A stretch of 44,430 nt of DNA from JANLIQ01 sp964358205 (GCA_964358205.1 CAYHNZ010000005.1:1-44430); one strand, 5' to 3'. Counted from the stretch's first letter, positions 7,400 to 14,441 are shown. Made by a program: numbers and translations. The notes: generated by a model not told the origin, from the letters alone.

Positions 7400-9397
7400 A
7401 TGCAAATATCAACAGTTACTAAAGTAATCCTCGGCTTCGCCTTCGGGGCGATAGTCGGTGGTGGAGTGATTTCGGCGATCGCCACACTGGATGACACTAG
7501 CAGTCAATTAGCCTTCGACTCGGTTCAGTCGGGTATTAAAGTTAGTCAATCTAACTATCCGCCGATGCCACCGTGCTCGGACACGCAATTTACACCAGAG
7601 CAACGGGCTCAAGGTATGCACTGCCCGACTGAAGCGGAGTATCAGCAAATGATGCAGCAACAAAACCAGCAACAACAGCAACAACAACAGACTCAACCGC
7701 CACCGACCGGTCAGAACTCCGACCCTAATCAAACTCAAAATCAACAGCCCCAACCAAATTCTGACCCTAATTATCGACCGCCAGCTGGACAAACGGTTCA
7801 AACTAACCCAAATCCAAATGGCTCACAACCGCCACCAAACGGCCAAAACCCTAATCAATCTCAAGACGGTCAGCCTGGGCAACCAGGACAATTTGGTCAA
7901 CCCGGACAGCCGTTTAATGCTGCTTCGACTAATATCGGGCCTCCTCCCGAGCTGAATTTTCAACGACCAGCCGGACTTGATGATCCCGACAAATGTTTCC
8001 GCGAGAAAGGTGGCGAAGCGCTCGTCACAGCTGTTAAAACCGGCCGAATGACGCCCGCTTTAATGTCAACAGCTGGCAGTTGCTTCAGCGCTCGCTTTAA
8101 CGCCGCTCCCGGCCAAGGTCAGCCTGGACAAGGTGGTCCTAACGACCAAGGAGGGGCTCCCGGTCAGGCCGGTCAACCATTTGGACAAATGACTATCTTT
8201 TCCGGAGAATTCATCAAAAATATGTCTTCCGTTAAGCCACCGTCAAATGACTGTGTGGTAAAAATTGCTGGTGAGGCTGTCGCCGAAAAAATGTTCGGTC
8301 AAGGTATCCAACCGGATAACGCCACAAGGGATAAAATCTTTAAAGCTGGTTGTTTTGGCCCGCCACCGAGCGAAAACGAAGGCCAGAACGGACCAAACGG
8401 CCAATCAGGCGCTCCGGGACGACAATTTGCCGGCCCACCCCTGGAAGTAGTTGATTGCCTGAATAAAATAGCGGGTAACGGCGATATTCAGTCCGGCAAA
8501 CGTAACCCAACCCCAACCGAGTTTAACGCCGGTCAAGCCTGCTACGCCAAGGCTGGTGCGACACCGTTCTTTGTCCCACCTTCCCAAGTACCGGAGAATT
8601 CACCGCTCGCTCTTTGCGCCAAAGCCGTAATTGGTGTGACCGATATTTCTACCATCACCCCCGACTCGCTAACTCGAGCCCAGAAACAACGAATGCGCAC
8701 CTGCTATGCCCCGTCTGGCGACCAAGCTATGGCTAATACCCAACCTAGTCTCTCCCAAGAGGCAGCTGATTGTATCAAAAAAGTTATGGGCGAAGCGGCT
8801 TTTTCTCAAGTGAGTACTGGTCGGCTCGAACCAACTGCCGAGCAACGCAAAGCCGGTGCTGTTTGTTTCCCAAAAAAGGGTTTGTCAAAGATTGCCGAGC
8901 TATCAGAAGCGGCGGTGCCTAAAACCCAGGCGGAAGCATTGATGGCCGATGTTGATGCCAGTTTAGTGTCAGAGCCAACCGTCATTGCGCCGACAACCGA
9001 AGAGGTAAGCCAGAATCCGGACGAATCTAATTTCGAACTGACCGGAGAAGTGACAGAAGGCGAAACCGTTGACATCTACTATAACTCCGATGCTACTATC
9101 GTCACTGCCGAAACTAAAGACGCTACCGGCGGTAAAAAAACTTGGAGTACCGATATTGCCTACAGCAGCTTGAGCCAAGATGAAAAACATACCGCTTATG
9201 CGGTTACGACTAAATCCGACGGCACCGCCGTTCGTAGCCCGCTGATTGCTTTCGAAGCCAAAGCGGCTGATCCCACTACAGATTCAACCACCGGTACCGG
9301 TCGCAATATGTTGATTCTCTACGGCGTATTAGGAGCTTTGGCCCTAGCCGTCATCGGCTTTGTCATTGTCCGTCGCCGACACAAAGCGGTTGTCTAG
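7400..9397 (+). CDS. Large membrane-anchored surface protein with Cys modules
   Basis: A 665-residue protein with an N-terminal hydrophobic segment (VILGFAFGAIVGGGVISAI, about 9-27) and a C-terminal span followed by a basic tail (ILYGVLGALALAVIGFVIV then RRRHK), so both ends can anchor in the membrane and the rest faces outward. After a Gln/Pro/Asn/Gly-rich disordered region (about 75-180) come five modules of roughly 35-50 residues, each with one Cys near its start and one near its end (for example DCIKKVMGEAAF ... AGAVCF). An Ig-like beta domain follows (about 545-625). No LPXTG motif. Divergent from the pilus operon, so a cell-surface or adhesion role is plausible. Family not recognised. 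Confidence 0.8.
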   Translation: MQISTVTKVILGFAFGAIVGGGVISAIATLDDTSSQLAFDSVQSGIKVSQSNYPPMPPCSDTQFTPEQRAQGMHCPTEAEYQQMMQQQNQQQQQQQQTQPPPTGQNSDPNQTQNQQPQPNSDPNYRPPAGQTVQTNPNPNGSQPPPNGQNPNQSQDGQPGQPGQFGQPGQPFNAASTNIGPPPELNFQRPAGLDDPDKCFREKGGEALVTAVKTGRMTPALMSTAGSCFSARFNAAPGQGQPGQGGPNDQGGAPGQAGQPFGQMTIFSGEFIKNMSSVKPPSNDCVVKIAGEAVAEKMFGQGIQPDNATRDKIFKAGCFGPPPSENEGQNGPNGQSGAPGRQFAGPPLEVVDCLNKIAGNGDIQSGKRNPTPTEFNAGQACYAKAGATPFFVPPSQVPENSPLALCAKAVIGVTDISTITPDSLTRAQKQRMRTCYAPSGDQAMANTQPSLSQEAADCIKKVMGEAAFSQVSTGRLEPTAEQRKAGAVCFPKKGLSKIAELSEAAVPKTQAEALMADVDASLVSEPTVIAPTTEEVSQNPDESNFELTGEVTEGETVDIYYNSDATIVTAETKDATGGKKTWSTDIAYSSLSQDEKHTAYAVTTKSDGTAVRSPLIAFEAKAADPTTDSTTGTGRNMLILYGVLGALALAVIGFVIVRRRHKAVV

Positions 9398-9412
9398 TTC
9401 AAAAAGATTGTC

Positions 9413-9443
9413 GCAAAAAGCCCACGCATGGTGGGCTTTTTGC
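9413..9443. terminator. Bidirectional intrinsic terminator
   Basis: A 13-bp stem GCAAAAAGCCCAC/GTGGGCTTTTTGC with a short loop, with T runs on either strand. It closes the surface-protein gene on the plus strand and the tRNA-Trp transcription unit on the minus strand. Confidence 0.85.
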
Positions 9444-9445
9444 CT

Positions 9446-9519
9446 TGGCAGGAGCTGTGGGAATCGGACCCACGACAACAGATTTGGAGTCTGTCGTTAT
9501 ACCACTTAACTAAGCTCCT
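9446..9519 (-). tRNA. trpT: tRNA-Trp(CCA)
   Basis: Full cloverleaf: 7-bp acceptor AGGAGCT/AGCTCCT, 4-bp D stem, anticodon arm ACAGA-CTCCAAA-TCTGT with anticodon CCA, and T arm GTGGG-TCCGATT-CCCAC. G73 and an encoded CCA end follow. The 5' end overlaps the last 10 bases of the HTH/LAGLIDADG-like gene upstream. Confidence 0.95.
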
Positions 9520-10184
9520 AAACTAATCACATCCTTAGCAAAGGCATTATAAAGTGAACGCAGCTCTAGGGCAATTCTTGAATCGTAGTATCTGACATTG
9601 ATACAGCCCTTATAGCCTTCCCTGATACGGATGCGAGTATGTGGTTTTAGGTAGGACTTCGTAAACTGCGACAAAGGTATACTCGTTTTTTTTGCCCAAA
9701 ACTCCTTAATTTCAGTCTCGTCATGATACTCGTGAATGTGGACTAAGGCTCTCATTTTTCGCAAATCAATCTCAAATGCACTACGAAGCAAGCTTAGGAA
9801 AGTTTCCACCATATCAGGATCAGAGTTCATGAAATAGACATGGGTGTCTGTGTGTTTACCTCCTTCTGTCCAAAAGAAAATTGAGCAAAATAACTTTTTC
9901 AAGTCCTTGGTAGTATTGATGTGAGATAAGGTTTCGTGAGCACTCTTTTCATAATTCTTTAGAAGTAAGTCCCTTTTCTTCCTCTTCGTCTCTATTGTTC
10001 GGTAATGTCCAATAATTCGACGTTGCTTGAGTCTTTGCTGAGCATTTTCATCGAGTACTACACCCTTTACCCAAGCAGAAATTGTTGATTTAGACATTCC
10101 CATGCCTTGAGCGAGCTCTTTAATAGAAAGTCCCGTAGACCGTAAACTTAACACTTCATTTTTCTTCTCGATGCTGTAAGACAT
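9510..10184 (-). CDS. HTH plus LAGLIDADG-like protein inserted before tRNA-Trp
   Basis: A 224-residue basic protein. Residues 5-45 form a helix-turn-helix (GLSIKELAQGMGMSKSTISA). Residues 94-109 (LKKLFCSIFFWTEGG) followed by NSDPDMVETFLSLL resemble the LAGLIDADG helix and following fold of small homing endonucleases and WhiA-type relatives. One such motif per chain suggests a homodimer. Its stop codon TAG lies inside the 5' end of tRNA-Trp. It has its own promoter (10199-10227). It is a paralogue of the gene at 10471-11154: both share a W-T/G-E-G motif, N-S/T-D-P and a later Q-F-S/T-K. Nuclease activity is inferred; only the acidic residue of WTEGG could serve as the catalytic one. Confidence 0.75.
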   Translation of the reverse strand: MSYSIEKKNEVLSLRSTGLSIKELAQGMGMSKSTISAWVKGVVLDENAQQRLKQRRIIGHYRTIETKRKKRDLLLKNYEKSAHETLSHINTTKDLKKLFCSIFFWTEGGKHTDTHVYFMNSDPDMVETFLSLLRSAFEIDLRKMRALVHIHEYHDETEIKEFWAKKTSIPLSQFTKSYLKPHTRIRIREGYKGCINVRYYDSRIALELRSLYNAFAKDVISLGA

Positions 10185-10198
10185 AGTCTTGTCACTAA

Positions 10199-10227
10199 AC
10201 TATGCAGTTCGTTTTTGGAATAGTCAA
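10199..10227 (-). promoter_or_regulatory. Promoter of the HTH/LAGLIDADG-like gene before tRNA-Trp
   Basis: Minus strand: TTGACT (10222-10227), 17 bases, CATAGT (10199-10204, 4/6), 14 bases before ATG 10184. Confidence 0.5.
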
Positions 10228-10293
10228 GAGCTTGAAGTAATTGGGTAAGTTATGATATTCACCCTGGGAGTGGAAATGGGAAGAGTAACGGGT

Positions 10294-10458
10294 TTACTTC
10301 CCCTCTTTGTGGGGGGTTTGTTTCTTGCAGCGTTTGCAGAATTTCTTCAGTTCCAACCGGGTGGGGGTGTTGGTTTTGTTTTTTTCGGAATAAAAATTGC
10401 GCTCTTTACACTCGGTACATTCGAGAGTAATCGGCATTCGGGCGGTTTTCTTGGCCAT
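10294..10458 (-). CDS. rpmG: 50S ribosomal protein L33
   Basis: A 54-residue frame starting MAKKTARMPITLECTECKER shows the L33 pattern: the ribosome-binding TLECTEC, the central NKTNTPTRLELKKFC, and two CxxC pairs (C14/C17, C41/C44) of the zinc-binding form. Length is normal. It lies between tRNA-Thr(GGT) and tRNA-Trp, as in many bacteria where rpmG follows the Thr-Tyr-Gly-Thr-tuf cluster and precedes tRNA-Trp, secE and nusG. Here tuf, secE and nusG are absent. A longer open frame on the opposite strand is a shadow of this gene. Confidence 0.95.
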   Translation of the reverse strand: MAKKTARMPITLECTECKERNFYSEKNKTNTPTRLELKKFCKRCKKQTPHKEGK

Positions 10459-10470
10459 TGTTTTTCTATT

Positions 10471-11154
10471 TTACAGGTTAATTCTGCGATTGTCTAGATA
10501 CTTGGAGCCGAGAACGGGATTCGAACCCGTGGCCTTGTCATTACCAATGACATGCTCTGCCAGCTGAGCTATCTCGGCAAGTTGTTGAGAAAAAATCTTA
10601 CGAAGCTTGGTGTTATTGAATTGTACCGTAACCACACCATACCGCGCCTTCCGTTTATAAGTCCCCTTTGACTGGGAGGGCGAGAAAACTGGCTTCGAGA
10701 ATTGCCTCCTATCGATTCTAAGGGATTTACACCAATAATCCAATGATTCCTTGACATTATTGTCGTGGAAGAGTTGAAGACTAAAATGTAAAGTATCCTT
10801 TTTCAAGGAATAAAAGTGACATAAAAAGTTAATGAACTGTGCTAATAATTCTGGGTCGGTGTTCCCAAGCCTGATCGCACAGGTTGACGCTTTTGTCCCC
10901 TCCCCCCAATAAAGTCCTAGTCCGAGTCCATATAAGACGCCCTCACCTACTGAACCAGGCCTACGTAGTACAAAAGGATCCCCGTTCGGGTTTCTCTTTG
11001 CATAAGTTGCTTCTGATTGAGAGCGACGCACAAGTTTAAACTTGTCCATCCAGTAATTTACTTTATGTACTGAACAGCCAAGACTCTCGCCAATCTCAAA
11101 GGAGGACTTCCGCTGGAAGTAATAGAGATCTTTTAGTAAGTCTTCTGAAATCAT
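10471..11154 (-). CDS. HTH plus LAGLIDADG-like protein reading through tRNA-Thr
   Basis: A 227-codon frame. An N-terminal HTH-like segment (FEIGESLGCSVHKVNYWM, about 19-36) precedes a LAGLIDADG-like helix (LYGLGLGLYWGEG, 74-86), NTDPELLAQF (98-107) and a fold matching its paralogue at 9510-10184. From about residue 193 the frame is simply translated tRNA-Thr sequence (AEIAQLAEH onward) and runs to a stop at 10471 beyond the tRNA. No stop occurs before the tRNA, so RNase P cleavage would leave a stopless mRNA. It carries its own promoter (11172-11201). Function inferred as for its paralogue. Confidence 0.7.
   Translation of the reverse strand: MISEDLLKDLYYFQRKSSFEIGESLGCSVHKVNYWMDKFKLVRRSQSEATYAKRNPNGDPFVLRRPGSVGEGVLYGLGLGLYWGEGTKASTCAIRLGNTDPELLAQFINFLCHFYSLKKDTLHFSLQLFHDNNVKESLDYWCKSLRIDRRQFSKPVFSPSQSKGTYKRKARYGVVTVQFNNTKLRKIFSQQLAEIAQLAEHVIGNDKATGSNPVLGSKYLDNRRINL
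10503..10578 (-). tRNA. thrT: tRNA-Thr(GGT)
   Basis: Acceptor GCCGAGA/TCTCGGC, D arm GCTC...GAGC, anticodon arm TGTCA-TTGGTAA-TGACA with anticodon GGT, and T arm CGGG-TTCGAAT-CCCG. The CCA end is encoded. The whole gene lies inside the 3' part of the open frame 10471-11154. Confidence 0.95.
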
Positions 11155-11171
11155 ATTGGTTGTTCTACTAC

Positions 11172-11201
11172 ATATTAGTAAGAAGCTCTATTGGGAGTCA
11201 A
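11172..11201 (-). promoter_or_regulatory. Promoter of the HTH/LAGLIDADG-like gene before tRNA-Thr
   Basis: Minus strand: TTGACT (11196-11201), 18 bases, TAATAT (11172-11177, 4/6). It starts right after the 3' end of tRNA-Tyr, so this inserted cassette appears to bring its own promoter, again with TTGACT. Confidence 0.45.
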
Positions 11202-11212
11202 CAGTTAAAAAG

Positions 11213-11295
11213 TGCTGGGGGAGGGATTCGAACCCCCGTAGCCCGAAGGCGCTTGGTTTACAGCCAAGTGTAATTGTCCACTCTACCACCCCAGC
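11213..11295 (-). tRNA. tyrU: tRNA-Tyr(GTA)
   Basis: Acceptor GCTGGGG/CCCCAGC, anticodon arm CTTGG-CTGTAAA-CCAAG with anticodon GTA, a long variable arm (class II) and T arm GGGGG-TTCGAAT-CCCTC. No CCA is encoded. Confidence 0.95.
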
Positions 11296-11315
11296 AATCA
11301 GTGAATAAAGTACCG

Positions 11316-11388
11316 AGCCACCTCCCGGATTTGAACCGGGGACCCGCTCTTTACAAAAGAGCCGCTCTGGCCGCTGAGCTAAGGTGGC
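11316..11388 (-). tRNA. thrU: tRNA-Thr(TGT)
   Basis: Acceptor GCCACCT/AGGTGGC, D arm GCTC...GAGC, anticodon arm GCTCT-TTTGTAA-AGAGC with anticodon TGT, and T arm CCCGG-TTCAAAT-CCGGG. No CCA encoded. First gene of the tRNA-rpmG run. Confidence 0.95.
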
Positions 11389-11400
11389 GACAACTACTAA

Positions 11401-11429
11401 ATTCTAACACTAGTTACCCGAGCAATCCA
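11401..11429 (-). promoter_or_regulatory. Promoter of the tRNA-rpmG cluster
   Basis: Minus strand: TGGATT (11424-11429, 3/6), 17 bases, TAGAAT (11401-11406, 5/6). The -10 box lies 12 bases before tRNA-Thr(TGT). Confidence 0.4.
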
Positions 11430-11438
11430 GGCAGGGAT

Positions 11439-12077
11439 TCACTTTCTTTCAAGTAGGTGGTCTAGAAGTTGTCGGTATTTTTTGGTGACTGGATCGAGCG
11501 TGATTGCCTCACGAGCCGAAACGGTCGCCTTTTGCCGGTCGTTGTTTCCCATATAAGCTAGGGCTAGATTGTAATGTCGGCTCGGGTTGTACTTATCACA
11601 CTTAACGGCAACCTTAAGTGATTCAATGGCATCGTTGAAGTTTTTTTGATGCAGATAGATTACCCCCAAGCGAGCGTAAACACGAGCATCACCAGGGGTA
11701 CGGGTAGCGGCTTTAAGAAAAAATTCCTCGGCTTCGGCGTATTTCCCCTTTTTAAACAACTCGTCACCTTCGTCAAAAAAGCCAGCGATTTCCGAGCTAT
11801 TATCGGCTGGCTCTTCGTTCCAAAAAGTATGGCTGTCTGCATGCACCACCCGCTCCCCGTCACGGCTGGAAATCAACGGAATTTTGCTTTTAACATTTCG
11901 TGTCCGCGCTTTCAGTCCTAGGATCGCACTAACTCCCAATCGACCGATTGACCGACCGAAATTGACGATCGTCGAACCAATAATGTTAAAAATTCGCATA
12001 GAACCTTGAGTTCGACGAACTAATAAAATAAGAAAAGCTGCCAAGGCTAGGAAGAAAACGATTTGCGCTAGCATCAC
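11439..12077 (-). CDS. Membrane-anchored TPR protein
   Basis: A 212-residue protein with an N-terminal membrane span (about 3-21, IVFFLALAAFLILLV), a basic linker and, from about residue 100, three tetratricopeptide units (GDELFKKGKYAEAEEFFLKA; ARLGVIYLHQKNFNDAIESL; NLALAYMGNNDRQKATVSA). TPRs are protein-protein scaffolds; the partner is unknown. It starts with GTG-ATG (12077/12074), five bases after the stop of the holB-like gene, so the two are probably co-transcribed. Confidence 0.85.
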   Translation of the reverse strand: MMLAQIVFFLALAAFLILLVRRTQGSMRIFNIIGSTIVNFGRSIGRLGVSAILGLKARTRNVKSKIPLISSRDGERVVHADSHTFWNEEPADNSSEIAGFFDEGDELFKKGKYAEAEEFFLKAATRTPGDARVYARLGVIYLHQKNFNDAIESLKVAVKCDKYNPSRHYNLALAYMGNNDRQKATVSAREAITLDPVTKKYRQLLDHLLERK

Positions 12078-12081
12078 TTAC

Positions 12082-12729
12082 TCATTTAGCCTCATTCCCG
12101 CTCCAGTGCAAGAGTAACCAATCGATTGTCAGTTTATGATTGGCATTTTGATTAAGTTTTTTTATCGCTAGATCGAGTAGCTCTAAGCGCCGACAGATGA
12201 GTTGGCTCGGATTAGCTAGTAGCTGTTCTCGGGTGGCGATCATCTGTTGACCTAGCCGTTCGACCGCCTCCGTCTTAGAGCAATCTGTTAATTCAACAAA
12301 TATATCTGCATCGGTTTGATCAAAGACACCAGTAATCTGCGTCGGTGGAGTGTAACTGTTGGGTAACTCGGCCAAGCGCGACATAATTGTTGGTAATAGT
12401 TTATTGACTTGGTTTGTTCGTAAAATAATAACTGCTGTTTCCGGTGGCTCCTCGAGCAATTTTAGGAGAGTATTTTGCATTATTTCAGAAAGTAGATGAG
12501 CGTCTTTAATAAAAACTAACCGAGCCGAGCCAACGGCTTTGAGCTGAACTTGAGCGATTAGCGTTCGCAATGCCGCAACATCTCCTTCGGCGCTGTCAAA
12601 GATTAATTGATCAACCAGGGGAAAACTGGCAATAACGGTGTCGGCGCTTTGATCGCCATTCAATAAATAGGCTAGCCCGGGGCGAATCGAGCTAGAGAGA
12701 GGAGGTTGTTTAGGCATTGATGTTGGCAT
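12082..12729 (-). CDS. holB: DNA polymerase III delta'-like clamp-loader subunit
   Basis: A 215-residue protein whose central block (VFIKDAHLLSEIMQNTLLKL, then LEEPPETAVIILRTNQVNKL and PTIMSR) is the signature of the delta'/DnaX AAA+ module of the clamp loader. The SR of TIMSR matches the arginine-finger SRC motif without the Cys. There is no P-loop, as in delta', which does not bind ATP. It is about 100 residues shorter than E. coli HolB, lacking much of the N-terminal Walker region and C-terminal collar; a reduced form fits a small genome. A second ATG lies four codons inside. Divergent from the zinc-ribbon gene. Confidence 0.8.
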   Translation of the reverse strand: MPTSMPKQPPLSSSIRPGLAYLLNGDQSADTVIASFPLVDQLIFDSAEGDVAALRTLIAQVQLKAVGSARLVFIKDAHLLSEIMQNTLLKLLEEPPETAVIILRTNQVNKLLPTIMSRLAELPNSYTPPTQITGVFDQTDADIFVELTDCSKTEAVERLGQQMIATREQLLANPSQLICRRLELLDLAIKKLNQNANHKLTIDWLLLHWSGNEAK

Positions 12730-12767
12730 AATAATATCTTTCAGGCCTGACGGCTAGAGAGAATCGA

Positions 12768-12796
12768 TTGAAATGACCAACGCAACTTGGTAGACT
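12768..12796 (+). promoter_or_regulatory. Promoter of zinc-ribbon gene, leaderless geometry
   Basis: TTGAAA (12768-12773), 17 bases, TAGACT (12791-12796). Only six bases separate the -10 box from ATG 12803, so transcription would start at or next to the A of the ATG. Confidence 0.6.
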
Positions 12797-12802
12797 ATCA
12801 GC

Positions 12803-13093
12803 ATGAGCGATGTCTTTCTAGATAAAACCCTGAAGTGTAAAGATTGTGGCAATGACTTCATCTGGACCGCTGGCGAACAAGAGTTTTTTGCTAAAAAGGG
12901 CTTCACTAACAAGCCGGCGCGTTGTAAGGATTGCCGTCAAAAAAACCGTCAAAAAGTTGAGGCCGAATACTTTTCGGTGACTTGCTCTGGCTGTCAGCAA
13001 GTTGGGGAGGTTTTATTCAAACCGGCCAACCCGGAGGCAGAAATTTTCTGCAAGAAGTGTTTTGAAGAAAAGTTTATGGCACCAGCGGCGTAA
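12803..13093 (+). CDS. Zinc-ribbon protein with four CxxC pairs
   Basis: A 96-residue protein with eight cysteines in four CxxC pairs (12/15, 41/44, 61/64, 83/86), enough for two zinc sites. The first half matches the small 'probable zinc-ribbon' domain (KCKDCGNDFIWTAGEQEFF ... RCKDC), and the second is the CxxC-x17-19-CxxC type common in Patescibacteria and Chloroflexi. Function unknown; nucleic-acid or ribosome association is usual for such ribbons but unproven. No ribosome site precedes the ATG, in keeping with the promoter lying six bases upstream. Confidence 0.85.
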   Translation: MSDVFLDKTLKCKDCGNDFIWTAGEQEFFAKKGFTNKPARCKDCRQKNRQKVEAEYFSVTCSGCQQVGEVLFKPANPEAEIFCKKCFEEKFMAPAA

Positions 13094-13097
13094 AGTA

Positions 13098-13258
13098 AAG
13101 GCTACAAGTCTGAAGTCTAATTTAAGTAACAGGTTTTCAAGTATTAAGTACTTAGTAATTGATTACTTTAGACTTACTTTGAACGAACCGCCAGCTGGCG
13201 GTGAAAAGCGAGCGCTAGCGACAAATGAGACTTTAGCCTTGAGCCTTTAGACTTGCTG
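13098..13258. repeat. Intergenic inverted-repeat element with core copy 3
   Basis: Left arm contains AAGGCTACAAGTCTGAAGTC and the right arm GAGACTTTAGCCTTGAGCCT with AGACTT, imperfect reverse complements. The AGCGA-N5-AGCGA core is at 13207-13221. Related in sequence and layout to the element at 24000-24155, including a shared ACTTACTTTGA before the core. Confidence 0.75.
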
Positions 13259-13259
13259 G

Positions 13260-13448
13260 TTAGACTTTTGCCAGAGCTGGCTTTGCTTTGGCAAGACTTC
13301 GGCGGCAACGATTACAGATCAGCAGGCCATCGAGTTTTTGAAGATTTGGGTAGATCGCTCTCTTTGTTTTATGCAAAGACTTGGGTCGGTTAAACCCTAC
13401 TTGTGGCGATTTCAAACAAATCTGACAATACAATTTCGTTCTGTTCAT
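13260..13448 (-). CDS. rpmB: 50S ribosomal protein L28
   Basis: A 62-residue protein with the L28 pattern: N-terminal CQICLKSPQVGFNRPKSL, the basic TKRAIYPNLQK block and a C-terminal ICNRCRRS. The two CxxC pairs (8/11, 45/48) mark the zinc-binding form, with the short internal region seen in several reduced lineages. A TATAAT sits four bases before the ATG (13453-13458), so this gene too probably has little or no leader. Confidence 0.88.
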   Translation of the reverse strand: MNRTKLYCQICLKSPQVGFNRPKSLHKTKRAIYPNLQKLDGLLICNRCRRSLAKAKPALAKV

Positions 13449-13501
13449 CTTAATTATATTTTGCGGTTCAATAATTTAGTAGATATTCTATGGATTTGAC
13501 C

Positions 13502-13529
13502 TTGATAACTAACGAAGTAATCATATACT
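13502..13529 (+). promoter_or_regulatory. Promoter of site-2 protease gene, leaderless geometry
   Basis: TTGATA (13502-13507, 5/6), 16 bases, TATACT (13524-13529, 5/6). Seven bases then separate it from ATG 13537, and no ribosome site is present. Confidence 0.65.
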
Positions 13530-13536
13530 ACTTAAT

Positions 13537-14169
13537 ATGTCCGATCAATACTCCAATCTTTTTTTCGGCCTTGTTTTGATTGGAATAATATTAATGAGCT
13601 TATCAATTCATGAATTCGCCCACGCTTTTGTGGCTAATTTATTTGGCGACCCGACGGCCAAGCACGAAGGTCGCTTAACCCTTAATCCCCTGGCTCACTG
13701 GGACTCGGTTGGGACAACGATTCTAGTTGTTTTATTGGCTCTGCGAGCGTTTGGTTTGAGCGGCCTGCCGGCTTTTGGCTGGGGCAAACCCGTTCCCGTT
13801 AACGAAGATAATTTTGAGAATCCTCGCCTTCATGGTCTTCAAGTTGCCCTAGCTGGCCCGATGAGTAATTTTATTTTGGCTTTAATTTTTGCCGCCTTAG
13901 TTAGGTTTGTTCAACTACCCGAACTATTGGGCGCAGTTTTGGTGATGGCCATCTATATAAATTTATTCCTGATGTTTTTCAATCTCCTGCCCATTCCACC
14001 GCTGGACGGTTCGAGAGTTCTGCGGTTGTTTATGAGTCAGGAGACTTATTACGCCATGGCTGGCAGCCCGTTTTTCCTGTTCGGGGTGATTTTTGTCATC
14101 TTCTTCTTTCTGTCTGACCCACTCGTTCGAGCAACATCGTATTTGACTAGCTTGCTGATCGGCGGTTAG
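13537..14169 (+). CDS. Site-2 protease family metalloprotease (M50)
   Basis: A 210-residue polytopic membrane protease. The zinc motif HEFAH (in LSIHEFAHAFVANLFGD, about 24-40), the family GPMSNF segment (about 108-113) and the second metal-ligand motif NLLPIPPLDGSR (about 149-160) are all intact. Family members cleave transmembrane helices in regulated intramembrane proteolysis; the substrate here is unknown. It lacks PDZ and CBS domains, so it is the minimal form found widely in bacteria with small genomes. Monocistronic by context: rpmB is divergent and a tRNA follows. Confidence 0.9.
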   Translation: MSDQYSNLFFGLVLIGIILMSLSIHEFAHAFVANLFGDPTAKHEGRLTLNPLAHWDSVGTTILVVLLALRAFGLSGLPAFGWGKPVPVNEDNFENPRLHGLQVALAGPMSNFILALIFAALVRFVQLPELLGAVLVMAIYINLFLMFFNLLPIPPLDGSRVLRLFMSQETYYAMAGSPFFLFGVIFVIFFFLSDPLVRATSYLTSLLIGG

Positions 14170-14179
14170 ATTGTTTTCA

Positions 14180-14257
14180 GTCGCTTGGGGTGGGAATATG
14201 AACAAATATTTTCGGGGTGTAATCGTGTCAGAGCCACTCATATTCCTCTTTCGCGAC
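14180..14257 (+). other. Possible structured RNA or regulatory inverted repeat
   Basis: Two nested complementary blocks: GTCGC (14180-14184) with GCGAC (14253-14257), and GGAATATGA (14193-14201) with TCATATTCC (14238-14246). It fills most of the gap between the protease gene and tRNA-Pro. It could be the 3' end structure of the protease mRNA or a small RNA; I do not recognise it. Confidence 0.3.
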
Positions 14258-14304
14258 CGCTCAATCGTAATAGCACAGCTGATAATGCGTATTGACATCT
14301 TGGT

Positions 14305-14380
14305 CAGGCCATGGCGCAGTTGGTAGCGCGCCGGGCTGGGGGTCCGGAGGTCGCGAGTTCGAGTCTCGCTGGCCTGACCA
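14305..14380 (+). tRNA. proL: tRNA-Pro(GGG)
   Basis: Acceptor CAGGCCA/TGGCCTG, D arm GCGC...GCGC, anticodon arm CCGGG-CTGGGGG-TCCGG with anticodon GGG, T arm GCGAG-TTCGAGT-CTCGC, A73 and encoded CCA. Confidence 0.94.
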
Positions 14381-14394
14381 AAATGTCATGAGAT

Positions 14395-14441
14395 GGCTGG
14401 GGGTCATGAGATCGCTGGTTCGAGTCCAGTCGCCCCGACCA
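14395..14441 (+). pseudogene. Second tRNA-Pro 3' half (tRNA remnant)
   Basis: Starting 15 bases after tRNA-Pro, 47 bases align without gaps to its 3' half: the GGCTGGGGGTC anticodon region, the T arm core GGTTCGAGTC and the final GACCA. T-arm and acceptor bases differ in a compensating way, so it descends from a different tRNA-Pro gene and not a recent copy. No 5' half exists to pair with CGCCCCG. This is what an attachment site or a partly deleted tandem tRNA would leave. Confidence 0.7.

Noticed and set aside
7600..7960. Gln/Pro-rich stretch as a sequencing artefact
   Set aside because: The frame stays open through it and codes for typical low-complexity linker flanked by ordered domains.
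10252..10497. 81-codon plus-strand frame
   Set aside because: It is antisense to rpmG (L33), which is unmistakable on the minus strand.
14291..14296. TTGACA as the -35 box of tRNA-Pro
   Set aside because: It lies only nine bases before the tRNA 5' end, leaving no room for a -10 box.
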